Origin: Kangiella sediminilitoris
GTDB taxonomy: Bacteria; Pseudomonadota; Gammaproteobacteria; Enterobacterales; Kangiellaceae
Assembly: GCF_001708405.1 (NCBI RefSeq)
Contig: NZ_CP012418.1
Span: 2,012,501-2,076,500, forward strand
Reading direction: 5' to 3'
Length of the DNA: 64,000 bases
Shown here: in pieces, positions 7,679-16,450 of the stretch
Layout: each line of letters opens with the position of its first letter
How positions within the stretch are numbered: position 1 is the stretch's first letter
The notes under the pieces: model-generated
Databases searched by the model: none
What the model saw: the letters and a program-made list of their open reading frames with translations, nothing else
Told to the model about the DNA's origin: nothing
Translations under genes and position numbers: made by a program

Positions 7679-8809
7679 TTACAACCAATCGGTTAGAACG
7701 AAGCCCACTCCCAAACGATTGACGTGTCGATTATAATCAATCAGGCTTTCGCCATACCCATTGAAGTACTGGATATAACCACGCAACTTCCCATCGTCAT
7801 CTAAAGGAAAAGTCCAGTCAAACTGTACCGCGCCTTTATTATCGCTACGCAGATTATTTCTCAATAGCACACCGAAGTTATGGTCATCCCATTGGTAGGC
7901 GGAATAAAGCTCAAAGTAACCCATGTAATCGTCAATATCAGGGTTATCATCGCCATCAGGGTCTAACGGGTCTTCTTTTTCATCTTCTGGGATACGCCAC
8001 CAGGGTTTAAATGCAATAACCCAGCGGTCATTCTCAAAAGCAAACTCCGTATAAACACGGTTCCAGCTGCGAGAGTATAGTCCACTCTGTCCATTAGACT
8101 GGTGGGAGACGCCCATCGAAAAGTAAGGTATCTGCCACTCACCCAGGGCCCAGTCGGTTGCCCATGCAGCGAATATTTCAGGTTCATGGTTAGTCTCGCG
8201 GAAAGGACTGGATACGTCTTTGTTATAAGCCTGCCAATAAGACTGTCCGGTATAAGCAAAGAATAATGCACTATCCTTACCAAAAGGCTCTTCCCAGAAT
8301 GGGGTTTTAAAGCTTACCTGAAATTTAATTTCGGTATTATCCACCTCTCGCTCGTCACCAGTAGCCTGCAAACTGTCTTCATTAGGTCGTCGGTTATAGG
8401 TCAGTGGTAGGAGATAATTAGGTTTATGCGGAATAATTGCGAAGCGGTTATCCCGAATTCGGTATTCCAGACGAAGGCGTTTTTTTAATAATGTCGACTC
8501 TTCACTCTCACCTTCAGCTTGCCCTGAAGCATCTTCTGAGTCAGCTGGATCGGACGCAAATAAGTCTTTGCTGCGACGAAAGAAAGCTCTATCACTCTCT
8601 CTTTCACAATACTCCTTTATCTCTTTAATAGAAGTATCATCACTAACCACATCCATACGCTGAAGCAAGCATTGATCATAATCTTGAGAGTAGGCAGCGG
8701 AAGATGCTTCTTCCTCTTCGCTGGCGAGAGATAGTACAGGAGCCATCAGCAAAGAAGGCAGGAGTATAGTGTAAACGGTAGCTCGATTGGGCTTAACGTC
8801 AAACGTCAT
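7679..8809 (-). CDS. pldA: Outer-membrane phospholipase A (OMPLA)
   Basis: Outer-membrane beta-barrel phospholipase A1/A2 that degrades mislocalised phospholipid in the outer leaflet. A signal peptide covers about residues 1-30. The catalytic signature HQSNGQSG...SRSWNR is intact, with His236, Ser238 and Asn250 spaced exactly as in the E. coli His142/Ser144/Asn156 triad. The region of residues 35-110 before the barrel is Ser/Glu/Asp-rich and longer than in E. coli. The C-terminus (RLGVGFVLTDWL) ends in a beta-signal-like strand. It is monocistronic. Confidence 0.9.
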   Translation of the reverse strand: MTFDVKPNRATVYTILLPSLLMAPVLSLASEEEEASSAAYSQDYDQCLLQRMDVVSDDTSIKEIKEYCERESDRAFFRRSKDLFASDPADSEDASGQAEGESEESTLLKKRLRLEYRIRDNRFAIIPHKPNYLLPLTYNRRPNEDSLQATGDEREVDNTEIKFQVSFKTPFWEEPFGKDSALFFAYTGQSYWQAYNKDVSSPFRETNHEPEIFAAWATDWALGEWQIPYFSMGVSHQSNGQSGLYSRSWNRVYTEFAFENDRWVIAFKPWWRIPEDEKEDPLDPDGDDNPDIDDYMGYFELYSAYQWDDHNFGVLLRNNLRSDNKGAVQFDWTFPLDDDGKLRGYIQYFNGYGESLIDYNRHVNRLGVGFVLTDWL

Positions 8810-8875
8810 GGTTTATGTCCGGTCATCATTTGGGGTAAATTGTAGCAAATCCGTTCGGTATAAACATACCAAACG

Positions 8876-8903
8876 AAAAAAAGCCCCGGATACATCCGGG
8901 GCT
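8876..8903 (-). terminator. Terminator after the SRPBCC gene
   Basis: Perfect 8-bp stem AGCCCCGG/CCGGGGCT with a 6-base loop (8882-8903). On the minus strand it is followed by seven T. It sits 15 bases past the stop codon of the SRPBCC gene. Confidence 0.9.
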
Positions 8904-8918
8904 CACTCTAATCAAAAA

Positions 8919-9455
8919 TTAGCTTTCAATTTGCTGCTTCAATGATCGCAACCCTTTCTGGTACTCAGGTCCCAACATATCATCCATAAAAATGCCGTAG
9001 TAGCGACCTATGAGGTTGCTGCCAAAATCAATGTCGAAGGTCCAGGTCAGCTTTGTTTTCTGGATACCCACTTCTTCGATAATAAATTCAGCATAACTAG
9101 GTTCCGGCTCCTCACCAAAATATATTTCCGCTTTAACATATTCAGGGTAGTCGCTTTCGATAATTTCCTGAGTCCCATTGCCCACTTGAGGATTATCGCT
9201 CTGCCATGACATTTTAGCTCCTACCCCGCTATCAGGGCCAGAGTACTGATATGCTGCGTTCGGATCACGCTCAAACCAGGGCGACCAGCTATTATAGTCT
9301 TCAAAACTATTCACTTTCTGGAAAACGGTGTCTCTGGAAGCATCAATTGTAATTGAGCGCTCTACGTGTGCAGTTTGCGGTAAGAAAAAGCCAACAACGA
9401 TAAGGACAATAGCAATAGCAGCTATAATTAGTAATAAATTCTTCAAAATCTTCAT
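8919..9455 (-). CDS. SRPBCC (START-like) family protein with N-terminal membrane anchor
   Basis: 178 residues: an N-terminal hydrophobic segment near 5-24, then a single SRPBCC/polyketide-cyclase-like domain opening with HVERSITIDASRDTVFQKVNSFEDYNSWSPW-type sequence (about residues 30-62). The domain binds hydrophobic ligands in a deep pocket. The anchor places it in the membrane or periplasm. The ligand is unknown. It follows the three Sel1-like genes on the same strand after a gap of 77 bases and is closed by a strong terminator. Confidence 0.8.
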   Translation of the reverse strand: MKILKNLLLIIAAIAIVLIVVGFFLPQTAHVERSITIDASRDTVFQKVNSFEDYNSWSPWFERDPNAAYQYSGPDSGVGAKMSWQSDNPQVGNGTQEIIESDYPEYVKAEIYFGEEPEPSYAEFIIEEVGIQKTKLTWTFDIDFGSNLIGRYYGIFMDDMLGPEYQKGLRSLKQQIES

Positions 9456-9532
9456 AACCCACCCTCAGATTTCTGTTAACCAGTTCACTTTAGACCAAAA
9501 AATAGTCTGTGTGCAAGAACTCTTTATGTGGG

Positions 9533-10513
9533 TTAATCAGAGTAACAGTCCCTAATCATGGCCTTTGTAAAGCTTTCCAAGTCTTTTCCTATCAGGTCAG
9601 GATAAACCTCCTGCCCTTTCAACTCCCTATTCCGAACCCAATCCTCTTTAAGCCTTTCAAACTTAAGCTGTCCTTCTCTCTGTATTTCTTTTAACAACTC
9701 ATCATGGTTTTCTTTTTTGGGGTATATTCTCCAAATCCGCCGCTTTAAAGCTTTTTCCTGAGACATCATTTTTACGAATAACGCATTGCTCTTCATGATT
9801 TCTTGTTGTAGCAAGTCATAGGCATGACTGGTTGCCAGGGATCCGTTGATCTGTTCTTCGTCCCAGGAACGCTCCTTCATTTGGTATGCAAGTATTCTGT
9901 GATACAGCTGAACTTCTAAAAATGCTGCGAACTTACCTTCTTCTGCCGCGCGATGAATATACTCGACTCCCTCATTGAACTGTTCCAAATCCGGTTCATG
10001 GGATATTCTTTGTTCTTTGACCTCCTCCACTCGGTGCTGACGCTCCAACTCAGCTCTTTTCAATGACGAGAGTCCCAAAGCAGCCATCTGCATGAGCTCA
10101 ACACCATAAAAAATCATGGCATCTTTATCACCCGAGTCAGCAAAAGACTTTAAGCTCTCCACTGGCATATTGGTATAACTATTACCTTCAGGATAAAGAT
10201 AAGAGATATCAATAGAGATATCTTCCTGGATTTTTTGTATACCCCCCCATTCAGGTCGAGAAGAGTATCGCTGATAACAACTGAGCCCTTTTTTATTGGT
10301 TTTAGTTGATTCCTGAGTAGTGATTACCTCTTTAAGAGGCTTCTTATTATCAATAGGCTCAGTTTTAACAGTATCATTCCCTGAAGCATCCATTGAGTCA
10401 GTAGCTACAGCACTTTGCTCCTTAGTCTTAGAGCTAGGACTTGGCTGAAAAAATACAGTATATAGAATAAATAGGATACCTATAGTGACCAAAGGTATTA
10501 TTATTTTCTTCAT
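9533..10513 (-). CDS. Sel1-like membrane-anchored protein, third of three tandem paralogs
   Basis: About 326 residues. I place the start at ATG 10513, one base after the stop of the preceding paralog, rather than at the GTG at 10525, which sits too close to its GGGAG. The N-terminus is a membrane segment, followed by a Ser/Lys/Thr-rich linker. A Sel1/TPR-like helical region contains SLKSFADSGDKDAMIFYGVELM and a second half YIHRAAEEGKFAAFLEV. The C-terminal part is charged. It has the same domain order as the next two genes upstream but is divergent in detail. No catalytic motif is seen. The function is unknown. Confidence 0.75.
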   Translation of the reverse strand: MKKIIIPLVTIGILFILYTVFFQPSPSSKTKEQSAVATDSMDASGNDTVKTEPIDNKKPLKEVITTQESTKTNKKGLSCYQRYSSRPEWGGIQKIQEDISIDISYLYPEGNSYTNMPVESLKSFADSGDKDAMIFYGVELMQMAALGLSSLKRAELERQHRVEEVKEQRISHEPDLEQFNEGVEYIHRAAEEGKFAAFLEVQLYHRILAYQMKERSWDEEQINGSLATSHAYDLLQQEIMKSNALFVKMMSQEKALKRRIWRIYPKKENHDELLKEIQREGQLKFERLKEDWVRNRELKGQEVYPDLIGKDLESFTKAMIRDCYSD

Positions 10514-10514
10514 A

Positions 10515-11489
10515 TCAGGATCCACACTCCCGTTTCATATCCGCAAGGAACTGATCTAACCTTGGACTTATTACATCGGGGAACGGCTCTAAGCCTAAAC
10601 GGTGCCTGTCAGCTTCCCACTTATCAATTAGCTTGCTCGAAAACACTTGAGTTTTTTGTGTGATTTCGTGTTCTATTTCAGGTGGGATATTTTCCTCACC
10701 GTAAATAACCTCTAACCCTTCCTGTAGTTCATCCCCGCTTTTAAAAATACTTACAAGACTTGGATCATTAGTATGAATTTTTTCCATTAAACCTAAATAA
10801 CTCAGCCGGTGAACAAGCACATCTTCCAAGGTTGAAACAGGGAACTCGGCTTTGACCATTCGGCGGATTAATCCATTTTCCACGGCGGTAATTTCTAAAA
10901 TCCCTCCCAGCCGGCCTTGTACGGCAGCTTGATAGGCATAATCAGTGCCATTTAAAAACTGCTCCAAATCCGGCTTATGATCCTGCACCTGCTGTTTGAA
11001 ATCTTTTGATGACAATACAGGTTCTCGATTGACGGTATTCATATGAACACCAAAAGCGGCTTTCCACATGACTTCTGAGCCATAGTGAAACATGGCATCT
11101 TTATCGCCTGCATCGGCATAAGACTTTACAGCTTCTAGCGGTATTTGTTGAAAGGTTCCTTCTCCAGCGGCTTCCTCACCACTCATATAGATAGCGCTTA
11201 TCACCCCTTCAATCTCTTTCCATTCTGGCTTTTGACGATACCTTTGGGAACAGGAAAGCTCTTCTTTTTTGAGGGTCACATTTTTATCACTTTCGATGAC
11301 CAGCCCAGCCTCCTGTTTGATTGGATAGTCTCCTTCCAACTTCACAGGGTTTTTCTTAATATTTGTCGTGATAAATTCTTTTTGTTGCTCTTTCTTTAAT
11401 TGGATTGGAGACTCTTTTACCGGCCATAAAAACCAAACCCATAACAAAGCAGCTACAATAAATAGAACACCCGATATTATTTTCTTCAT
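10515..11489 (-). CDS. Sel1-like membrane-anchored protein, second of three tandem paralogs
   Basis: 324 residues with an N-terminal membrane segment (about residues 5-22), a basic linker, and two Sel1-like helical units: VKSYADAGDKDAMFHYGSEVM and YAYQAAVQGRLGGILEI. The C-terminal tail ends with PFPDVISPRLDQF, matching PYPKFFTKEEEKI and VYPDLIGKDLESF in its paralogs. It is spaced 10 bases from the first paralog and one base from the third, so the three are co-transcribed. Function unknown. Sel1 units usually mediate protein-protein contacts. Confidence 0.75.
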   Translation of the reverse strand: MKKIISGVLFIVAALLWVWFLWPVKESPIQLKKEQQKEFITTNIKKNPVKLEGDYPIKQEAGLVIESDKNVTLKKEELSCSQRYRQKPEWKEIEGVISAIYMSGEEAAGEGTFQQIPLEAVKSYADAGDKDAMFHYGSEVMWKAAFGVHMNTVNREPVLSSKDFKQQVQDHKPDLEQFLNGTDYAYQAAVQGRLGGILEITAVENGLIRRMVKAEFPVSTLEDVLVHRLSYLGLMEKIHTNDPSLVSIFKSGDELQEGLEVIYGEENIPPEIEHEITQKTQVFSSKLIDKWEADRHRLGLEPFPDVISPRLDQFLADMKRECGS

Positions 11490-11499
11490 TGATTGTCCC

Positions 11500-12477
11500 T
11501 TATTTTTCTACAGATAACTCCGTTAGCTTTTGCTCACATTCCTCAGGCATTTCTTTGAAGTAAATTTTCTCTTCTTCTTTTGTGAAAAATTTTGGGTAAG
11601 GTTTTTTCCCTATGTACTCTCTATCTGATTCCCACTCAGACTTTAGTTGGGAGTAATTAATTTGTGCTTTTGCCAGTAAATCCTTTTTAACCGATTCGAT
11701 TTCACTCTCGGGTAATCCAAGTTTGATGTAATCATCAATTGTTATTGCATTTATATATTTGTCCTCGCCGAGAATTCTATCTTTTTCCATGATTTTCTGT
11801 GCCATCAAATGATAGCTATAACCTTTCACAATATGCTGCTTGATTAAAGATTTTTTGTAGCCTTTTTGACGCAGTTTCTTGAGGCTTTTTTTATACATCG
11901 AAGCGATTTCGTACAGTCCCATGACTCGCCCCTTTACCGCAGCTTTATAAATATAGTCTCTTCCCTGTTTAAATAGGTTTATGTCGGGGCCACTGATTTT
12001 TAATTTTCTTGTTCCATCGCTTAAGAGTTCTCTCGTTTGCCACTGAGAATTCATATGAACTCCCAAACCTCCCTTCCACATTAGCTCAGACCCATATATA
12101 TACATTGCTTCTGAATCTCCAGCCTCTGCATAGGACTTTAAGCTTTCGAACGGCAACTGCTGATAATGATGATCACCTGAATGAGCTAACAGAGGCAAGC
12201 TGAGTGAATATTGTTTGTAGTATATGGGGGCTAACGCTTTATAGTAAGACTCTTGTAACTTCATACACTGGGTGAGGCTTAACGTGTTATCTTCCCCGCC
12301 CTCACGGCTAACTTTACCCTTATCCATTTTAGGGCCGCTATTCACTTCTGAAGTACTGTTCTTGTTTGTGTTTGGTAAAGTACTCTCATTAGACTCTGAG
12401 CTCTTTCCATAAAAATAATTCGAAAAAAGTAGAGCAAAAATAATGATCGTTATCGTAATCCCTGTATTTTTTTTCAT
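11500..12477 (-). CDS. Sel1-like membrane-anchored protein, first of three tandem paralogs
   Basis: 325 residues, N-terminal membrane segment (about 6-24), Ser/Asn-rich linker, then Sel1-like units SLKSYAEAGDSEAMYIYGSELM and YIYKAAVKGRVMGLYEIA. It shares with the second paralog the phrase MWKxxxGVHMN. It is more Lys/Ile-rich than its neighbours. It begins 20 bases after the dusA stop codon, so it may be transcribed from the dusA promoter. Function unknown. Confidence 0.75.
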   Translation of the reverse strand: MKKNTGITITIIIFALLFSNYFYGKSSESNESTLPNTNKNSTSEVNSGPKMDKGKVSREGGEDNTLSLTQCMKLQESYYKALAPIYYKQYSLSLPLLAHSGDHHYQQLPFESLKSYAEAGDSEAMYIYGSELMWKGGLGVHMNSQWQTRELLSDGTRKLKISGPDINLFKQGRDYIYKAAVKGRVMGLYEIASMYKKSLKKLRQKGYKKSLIKQHIVKGYSYHLMAQKIMEKDRILGEDKYINAITIDDYIKLGLPESEIESVKKDLLAKAQINYSQLKSEWESDREYIGKKPYPKFFTKEEEKIYFKEMPEECEQKLTELSVEK

Positions 12478-12497
12478 TGTTTTCTCATTTTTAATTA

Positions 12498-13469
12498 TTA
12501 TCTAAACAGTTCTAATGCTTCCTCTATCACTTCCAGCCCGGCACCTTTTTTATAAGCATTTTCACTCAGATGTCGACGCCACAGTTTTCCTTTAGGCTGA
12601 GCATAAAACAGCCCCAGAATATGTCGTGTCATGTGCCCTAGATACACGTCATTATCCAATTGTTTCTGTACATAGTTGCTGAAATCTTCAGCCACAGCTA
12701 TACGGCTTGGCACATCATATTTCTGACCATAAAAACGATTATCAACGTCCGCCAGAAAGTATGGGTTATGGTAGGCTTCTCGGCCTATCATGGCGCCATC
12801 CAGATGCTTCATGTGTTCTTCGGCCTGATCCAGAGTGGTGACACCTCCATTTAGAATCACTTCCAGCTCGGGAAAGTCTTTTTTCACCTGGTAGGCAACG
12901 TCGTATCTTAATGGCGGCACCTCTCGGTTTTCTTTCGGGCTTAAGCCTGATAACCACGCTTTACGTGCATGAATAATAAAGGTTTCGACTCCTGCCTGCT
13001 TCACGGTATCCACAAACCGATATAGGTGCTCATAAGAGTCCATGTCATCAATTCCAATGCGTGTTTTTACCGTAACCGGTATATCGACCACCCGAGCCAT
13101 GGCATCCATACACTCGGCAACGAGCTCCGGCTCGGCCATCAGGCAGGCACCAAATCGGCCGTTCTGAACCCGGTCACTGGGACAGCCTACATTGAGGTTA
13201 ATCTCATCGTAGCCATAATCCTCACAAACTTTTGCGCAATGGGCTAAATCCTTAGGATCGCTGCCACCAAGCTGTATCGCCACAGGATGCTCTTCCTGGT
13301 TGTATTGCAAGTGTCGCTCTTCACCACCATGGATAATGGCGCCAGTAGTTATCATCTCCGTATACAGTACGGCATGCTTGGTAATAGAGCGCATAAACCG
13401 TCGCTGATGGCGATCGGTCCAGTCCAGCATCGGAGCAATACAAATTTTTCTATCGAGAGGCACAGTCAC
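12498..13469 (-). CDS. dusA: tRNA-dihydrouridine(20/20a) synthase
   Basis: FMN-dependent reductase that converts U20/U20a of tRNA to dihydrouridine. The TIM-barrel start IAPMLDWTDRHQRRFMR, the NLNVGCPSDRVQNGRFGACLM block with the catalytic Cys, and the VKTRIGIDD and LNGGV phosphate-binding loops identify the DusA subgroup. At 323 residues it is full length. The start codon is GTG. The three Sel1-like genes follow on the same strand. Confidence 0.95.
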   Translation of the reverse strand: MTVPLDRKICIAPMLDWTDRHQRRFMRSITKHAVLYTEMITTGAIIHGGEERHLQYNQEEHPVAIQLGGSDPKDLAHCAKVCEDYGYDEINLNVGCPSDRVQNGRFGACLMAEPELVAECMDAMARVVDIPVTVKTRIGIDDMDSYEHLYRFVDTVKQAGVETFIIHARKAWLSGLSPKENREVPPLRYDVAYQVKKDFPELEVILNGGVTTLDQAEEHMKHLDGAMIGREAYHNPYFLADVDNRFYGQKYDVPSRIAVAEDFSNYVQKQLDNDVYLGHMTRHILGLFYAQPKGKLWRRHLSENAYKKGAGLEVIEEALELFR

Positions 13470-13625
13470 AGGAAAATACTTTTCATAGGAAATTTCATTC
13501 TGGGACGCTATTATATGATCCTTTAGCGTCAGACCCTAATCCTGTACTGAAATATTCAGCCAGGCTTTAGGAAACCTATGGTAAAAACATCAGGGATAAA
13601 TCGAATAATTTAAAAGAGTATTTGT

Positions 13626-14174
13626 ATGAATTTAAAGTATTTAGCGGGTGGTTTAATTATTTTGGGGTTGCTATCAGGGTGTGCAACACTGTCTGAGACT
13701 GAGTGTGTCGCTGGTAACTGGCAGCAGATTGGCTACCAGGACGGCAAATTTGGTCGCGACTCTGATTACGTTCTAAAGCATGAGTCAGCCTGCATGGAAT
13801 ATGGCGTCCAGGTCGATCGTGAGGCCTATGAAGCTGGCCGTCAGCAAGGGCTAGACCAATATTGCACGGCTAATAACGGCTTCAATCGCGGCAGTTCAGG
13901 CTCGTACCCAAATCCAAGCTGTAACGGAGGATATCCGGGATATCATGATGCCTACTATGATGGGCTGTTAGCACGTAACGACAGCCTCAGGATACAGCTG
14001 GATGAAGCTCTAAGAGAGCACGAAGTATTAACGGAAGTTCAACGCAGAGTTAAGGATGAAGAGGAAGTCGCCAGGATTAACCATGAACTTGAAGATTTAG
14101 ATGCTGAAATAAACTCAATCACCAACCAAATTGACAAGATTAATAGTCTGATACGTCGCTATAGACCCCAATAA
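13626..14174 (+). CDS. DUF2799 family lipoprotein
   Basis: 182-residue lipoprotein with the lipobox LLSGC at residues 15-19. The N-terminal third contains the NWQQIGYQDGKFGR phrase typical of DUF2799. A Gly/Tyr repeat (YEAGRQQGLDQYC, GYHDAYYDGLLARND) follows, and the last 50 residues form a coiled coil rich in Glu, Ile and Asn. Four further Cys may pair in the periplasm. Function unknown. The gene is alone on the plus strand and convergent with htpX. Confidence 0.8.
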   Translation: MNLKYLAGGLIILGLLSGCATLSETECVAGNWQQIGYQDGKFGRDSDYVLKHESACMEYGVQVDREAYEAGRQQGLDQYCTANNGFNRGSSGSYPNPSCNGGYPGYHDAYYDGLLARNDSLRIQLDEALREHEVLTEVQRRVKDEEEVARINHELEDLDAEINSITNQIDKINSLIRRYRPQ

Positions 14175-14175
14175 A

Positions 14176-14202
14176 AAACGGGGCATGCTGCCCCGTTTTT
14201 AG
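14176..14202. terminator. Bidirectional terminator between the DUF2799 gene and htpX
   Basis: Stem AACGGGGC/GCCCCGTT with a 5-base loop, flanked by A6 on the left and T5 on the right. It can therefore serve both convergent genes. It begins just after the DUF2799 stop codon. Confidence 0.9.
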
Positions 14203-14219
14203 TTTTACTATTCGCTGTA

Positions 14220-15116
14220 TTAGCGGTTACGTAAAGCTTCAATACGCGCGTCCAGAGGTGGATGTGACATGAATAAATGACCAAATTTCTCCTGGAATGA
14301 ACCCGTACGGCCGTTTTTCAGACCAAAAGCGGTAAAGGTCTCGCCCATATCAGACGGCATGTCATACTCAACCTTTAATTTCTCCAGAGCTCCAATCATG
14401 GCCCCTGTGCCTGCCAGTTGAGCACCGGCTTCGTCCGCTCTAAATTCACGACGACGTGAGAACCACATAACAACCATGCTGGCCAAGATAGTCAGTATGA
14501 TTTGCGCTACCATCACTGAAATAAAGTAGCCGATACCGTGACCCTGTTCATTTTTAAGGATAACGCGATCAACAAAATGACCAATGACTCGTGAGAAGAA
14601 CAGTACAAAGGTATTAACCACTCCCTGGATTAGAGTGAGGGTAACCATATCACCATTGGCAACGTGGCCGATTTCATGAGCGAGAACTGCTCTCACTTCG
14701 TCTCGGTTCATCCTTTGTAGCAACCCCTCACTGACCGCTACCAGCGAGTTGTTCTTATTCCAACCAGTAGCGAAAGCGTTGGATTGCGGTGAAGGGAAAA
14801 TGCCCACTTCCGGCATACCAACACCCGCATCCTTTGCCAGAGTTTCAACTGTATTGACCAGCCACTGCTCCGTCTCGCTACGAGGCTTATCAATCATTTT
14901 AACGTGCATGAATCGCTTCGCCATCCATTTCGACGCAAACAACGAAATGAAGGAACCAGCGAAGCCGATCACGGCACACCAGACTAACAGTGCTGTCAGG
15001 TTAAGATCGACACCGTTTTGCGCCATGATGCTGTCGAAGCCAAAAAAGCTCAGTACCGCACCAGCCAGTATTAAAATTGCAAAGTTGGTTAATAGAAACA
15101 AACCAATTCTTAACAT
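14220..15116 (-). CDS. htpX: Membrane zinc metalloprotease HtpX
   Basis: M48-family inner-membrane endopeptidase that degrades misfolded membrane proteins alongside FtsH. I start it at the ATG at 15116, giving MLRIGLFLLTN as in E. coli HtpX. A GGAG lies 6 bases upstream, so the TTG at 15128 is not needed. The zinc site HEIGH is at residues 147-151 and the third ligand lies in REFRADEAGA. There are two N-terminal membrane helices and a hydrophobic pair after the zinc site. The length is about 298 residues, as usual for the family. Confidence 0.95.
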   Translation of the reverse strand: MLRIGLFLLTNFAILILAGAVLSFFGFDSIMAQNGVDLNLTALLVWCAVIGFAGSFISLFASKWMAKRFMHVKMIDKPRSETEQWLVNTVETLAKDAGVGMPEVGIFPSPQSNAFATGWNKNNSLVAVSEGLLQRMNRDEVRAVLAHEIGHVANGDMVTLTLIQGVVNTFVLFFSRVIGHFVDRVILKNEQGHGIGYFISVMVAQIILTILASMVVMWFSRRREFRADEAGAQLAGTGAMIGALEKLKVEYDMPSDMGETFTAFGLKNGRTGSFQEKFGHLFMSHPPLDARIEALRNR

Positions 15117-15227
15117 TGATATCTCCAATAAAGATCAATTAACTGTATTAATTATGGGGGTTAGTCGGTAGGAAACAAGTGAATTTCAATGTCACCTAAA
15201 GCAAATTTGTAAATATTCGTGTCGGCT

Positions 15228-15332
15228 TTACAGCAGATAATCAAAAATCAATAACTTAATAAGCCAGTATGCGCCAAAAATGATGATGATTGACGCTATT
15301 ACTGCTTTCCATTGAAGCTTTTTCTTCGACAT
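15228..15332 (-). CDS. 34-residue single-pass membrane microprotein
   Basis: An ATG-initiated ORF of 34 codons starts one base after the stop codon of the PepSY gene. It encodes a basic N-terminus (MSKKKLQWK), one hydrophobic helix of about 20 residues (VIASIIIIFGAYWLIKLLIF) and a short tail. A weak GGA lies 6-8 bases before the ATG, and the position suggests translational coupling. The topology (positive inside) and tight linkage argue for a real gene. It might be a partner subunit of the PepSY protein. No family is recognised. Confidence 0.55.
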   Translation of the reverse strand: MSKKKLQWKAVIASIIIIFGAYWLIKLLIFDYLL

Positions 15333-15333
15333 T

Positions 15334-16035
15334 TTATGTCCGTCTTTTAGGCTTAAAAAAGATCAGCTTAATGACCAGATAAAGACCACTGATACTCATC
15401 AATATAGCCAGAAGTGCAGCAAAAATAAGAAGCGGATTATTAAAGTCGGTACGCTCATCATAATCCATTATGTGCAGCATCCAGAAAAAATCAAACAGTC
15501 GCCAGGTATTATTTCTTCGAGCTACAACTTCACCACTTTGCTGCGACACATAGATTCGAGTCTCATCATCGTCGCTAAAGATTACCTGCCACAAAGGGTA
15601 ATTTTTTCCTCTAGCTTCGCCCACGGGCTCTGTAATAAGCTTAATCTGCTCTACCGGCTCCTCACCCAAGAAGTCAGCCTCGGCGACCTGGCGTGCAGTT
15701 ATCTCAGGCAGGGGGGTAATCAGCTCACCCTGAGTGGCATCAATCAGTGCTTGTGATTCTTCACCATTTACTAGCCACACTGGCTTATTTAGCCACGACT
15801 TTAATACCACCTGCTCGGCATCTATCCCGGACAGTCTAATCGCCTCTGCGGCAGACACTGCTAAAGGCTGAGATAGGTCGGCGACAGCTTGCTCAGCAAT
15901 GCGATCTTCCCCGCGGACTTCTTCAATATCGAAAAAGCTCATAACGAAACCGCCCACAACCCAGAGCAACAACTGGATTCCAATGATTAAGCCAAGCCAC
16001 TTGTGGAATTTACGGAAAAAAACAACAGGTTTCAT
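15334..16035 (-). CDS. PepSY domain-containing inner-membrane protein
   Basis: About 233 residues. The ATG at 16035 follows the yjbQ stop by one base and is preferred to the GTG at 16044. It has an N-terminal membrane helix (about residues 13-33), an extracytoplasmic PepSY-like region and a C-terminal membrane helix before a basic tail (IFFKPKRRT). The layout FRKFHKWLGLIIGIQLLLW...GGFVMSFFDIEEVRGE resembles the PepSY-associated membrane family found with iron or flavin reductases. Function unknown. It lies in the chain dnaB-alr-yjbQ-PepSY-microprotein. Confidence 0.75.
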   Translation of the reverse strand: MKPVVFFRKFHKWLGLIIGIQLLLWVVGGFVMSFFDIEEVRGEDRIAEQAVADLSQPLAVSAAEAIRLSGIDAEQVVLKSWLNKPVWLVNGEESQALIDATQGELITPLPEITARQVAEADFLGEEPVEQIKLITEPVGEARGKNYPLWQVIFSDDDETRIYVSQQSGEVVARRNNTWRLFDFFWMLHIMDYDERTDFNNPLLIFAALLAILMSISGLYLVIKLIFFKPKRRT

Positions 16036-16036
16036 A

Positions 16037-16450
16037 CTACTCACTTATATGTAGAATTATTCTTCTTTGCTGTCCTTGGTGTCGATGCTCCCAGAGATAA
16101 ATCCCTTGCCAGGTGCCAAGTGCCAGTCGTCCATCAATGATGGGTATGCTTAAAGACACGTTCGTTAATATTGCTTTAATATGTGCCGGCATATCATCCG
16201 GCCCTTCCATGGTGTGGGTATATAGAGGATCGTTCTCTGGAACCAAACGGTTCAGCCAGTTTTCCAGATCTGTTCTGGCGCTAGGGTCGGCATTCTCCTG
16301 AATCGTTAGGCTACAGGAGGTGTGCTGAATAAACACATGGCAAACCCCAGCTGTAACCTGCTGCTCTTTAACCCACGACTCTACATCTCGGGTAAATTCA
16401 TACAGCCCCTGACCGTGTGTCGATACTCTTAGTATGTCTTGATGACTCAC
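16037..16450 (-). CDS. yjbQ: YjbQ family protein (UPF0047)
   Basis: 137-residue cytoplasmic trimer-forming protein of the UPF0047 family, which has weak thiamine-phosphate synthase activity in E. coli but no settled role. The conserved CHVFIQHTSCSLTIQENADP block (residues about 38-57) and the GTWQGIYLWEHR end block are present. Its start overlaps the alr stop by four bases (ATGA), so the two are translationally coupled. Confidence 0.92.
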   Translation of the reverse strand: MSHQDILRVSTHGQGLYEFTRDVESWVKEQQVTAGVCHVFIQHTSCSLTIQENADPSARTDLENWLNRLVPENDPLYTHTMEGPDDMPAHIKAILTNVSLSIPIIDGRLALGTWQGIYLWEHRHQGQQRRIILHISE

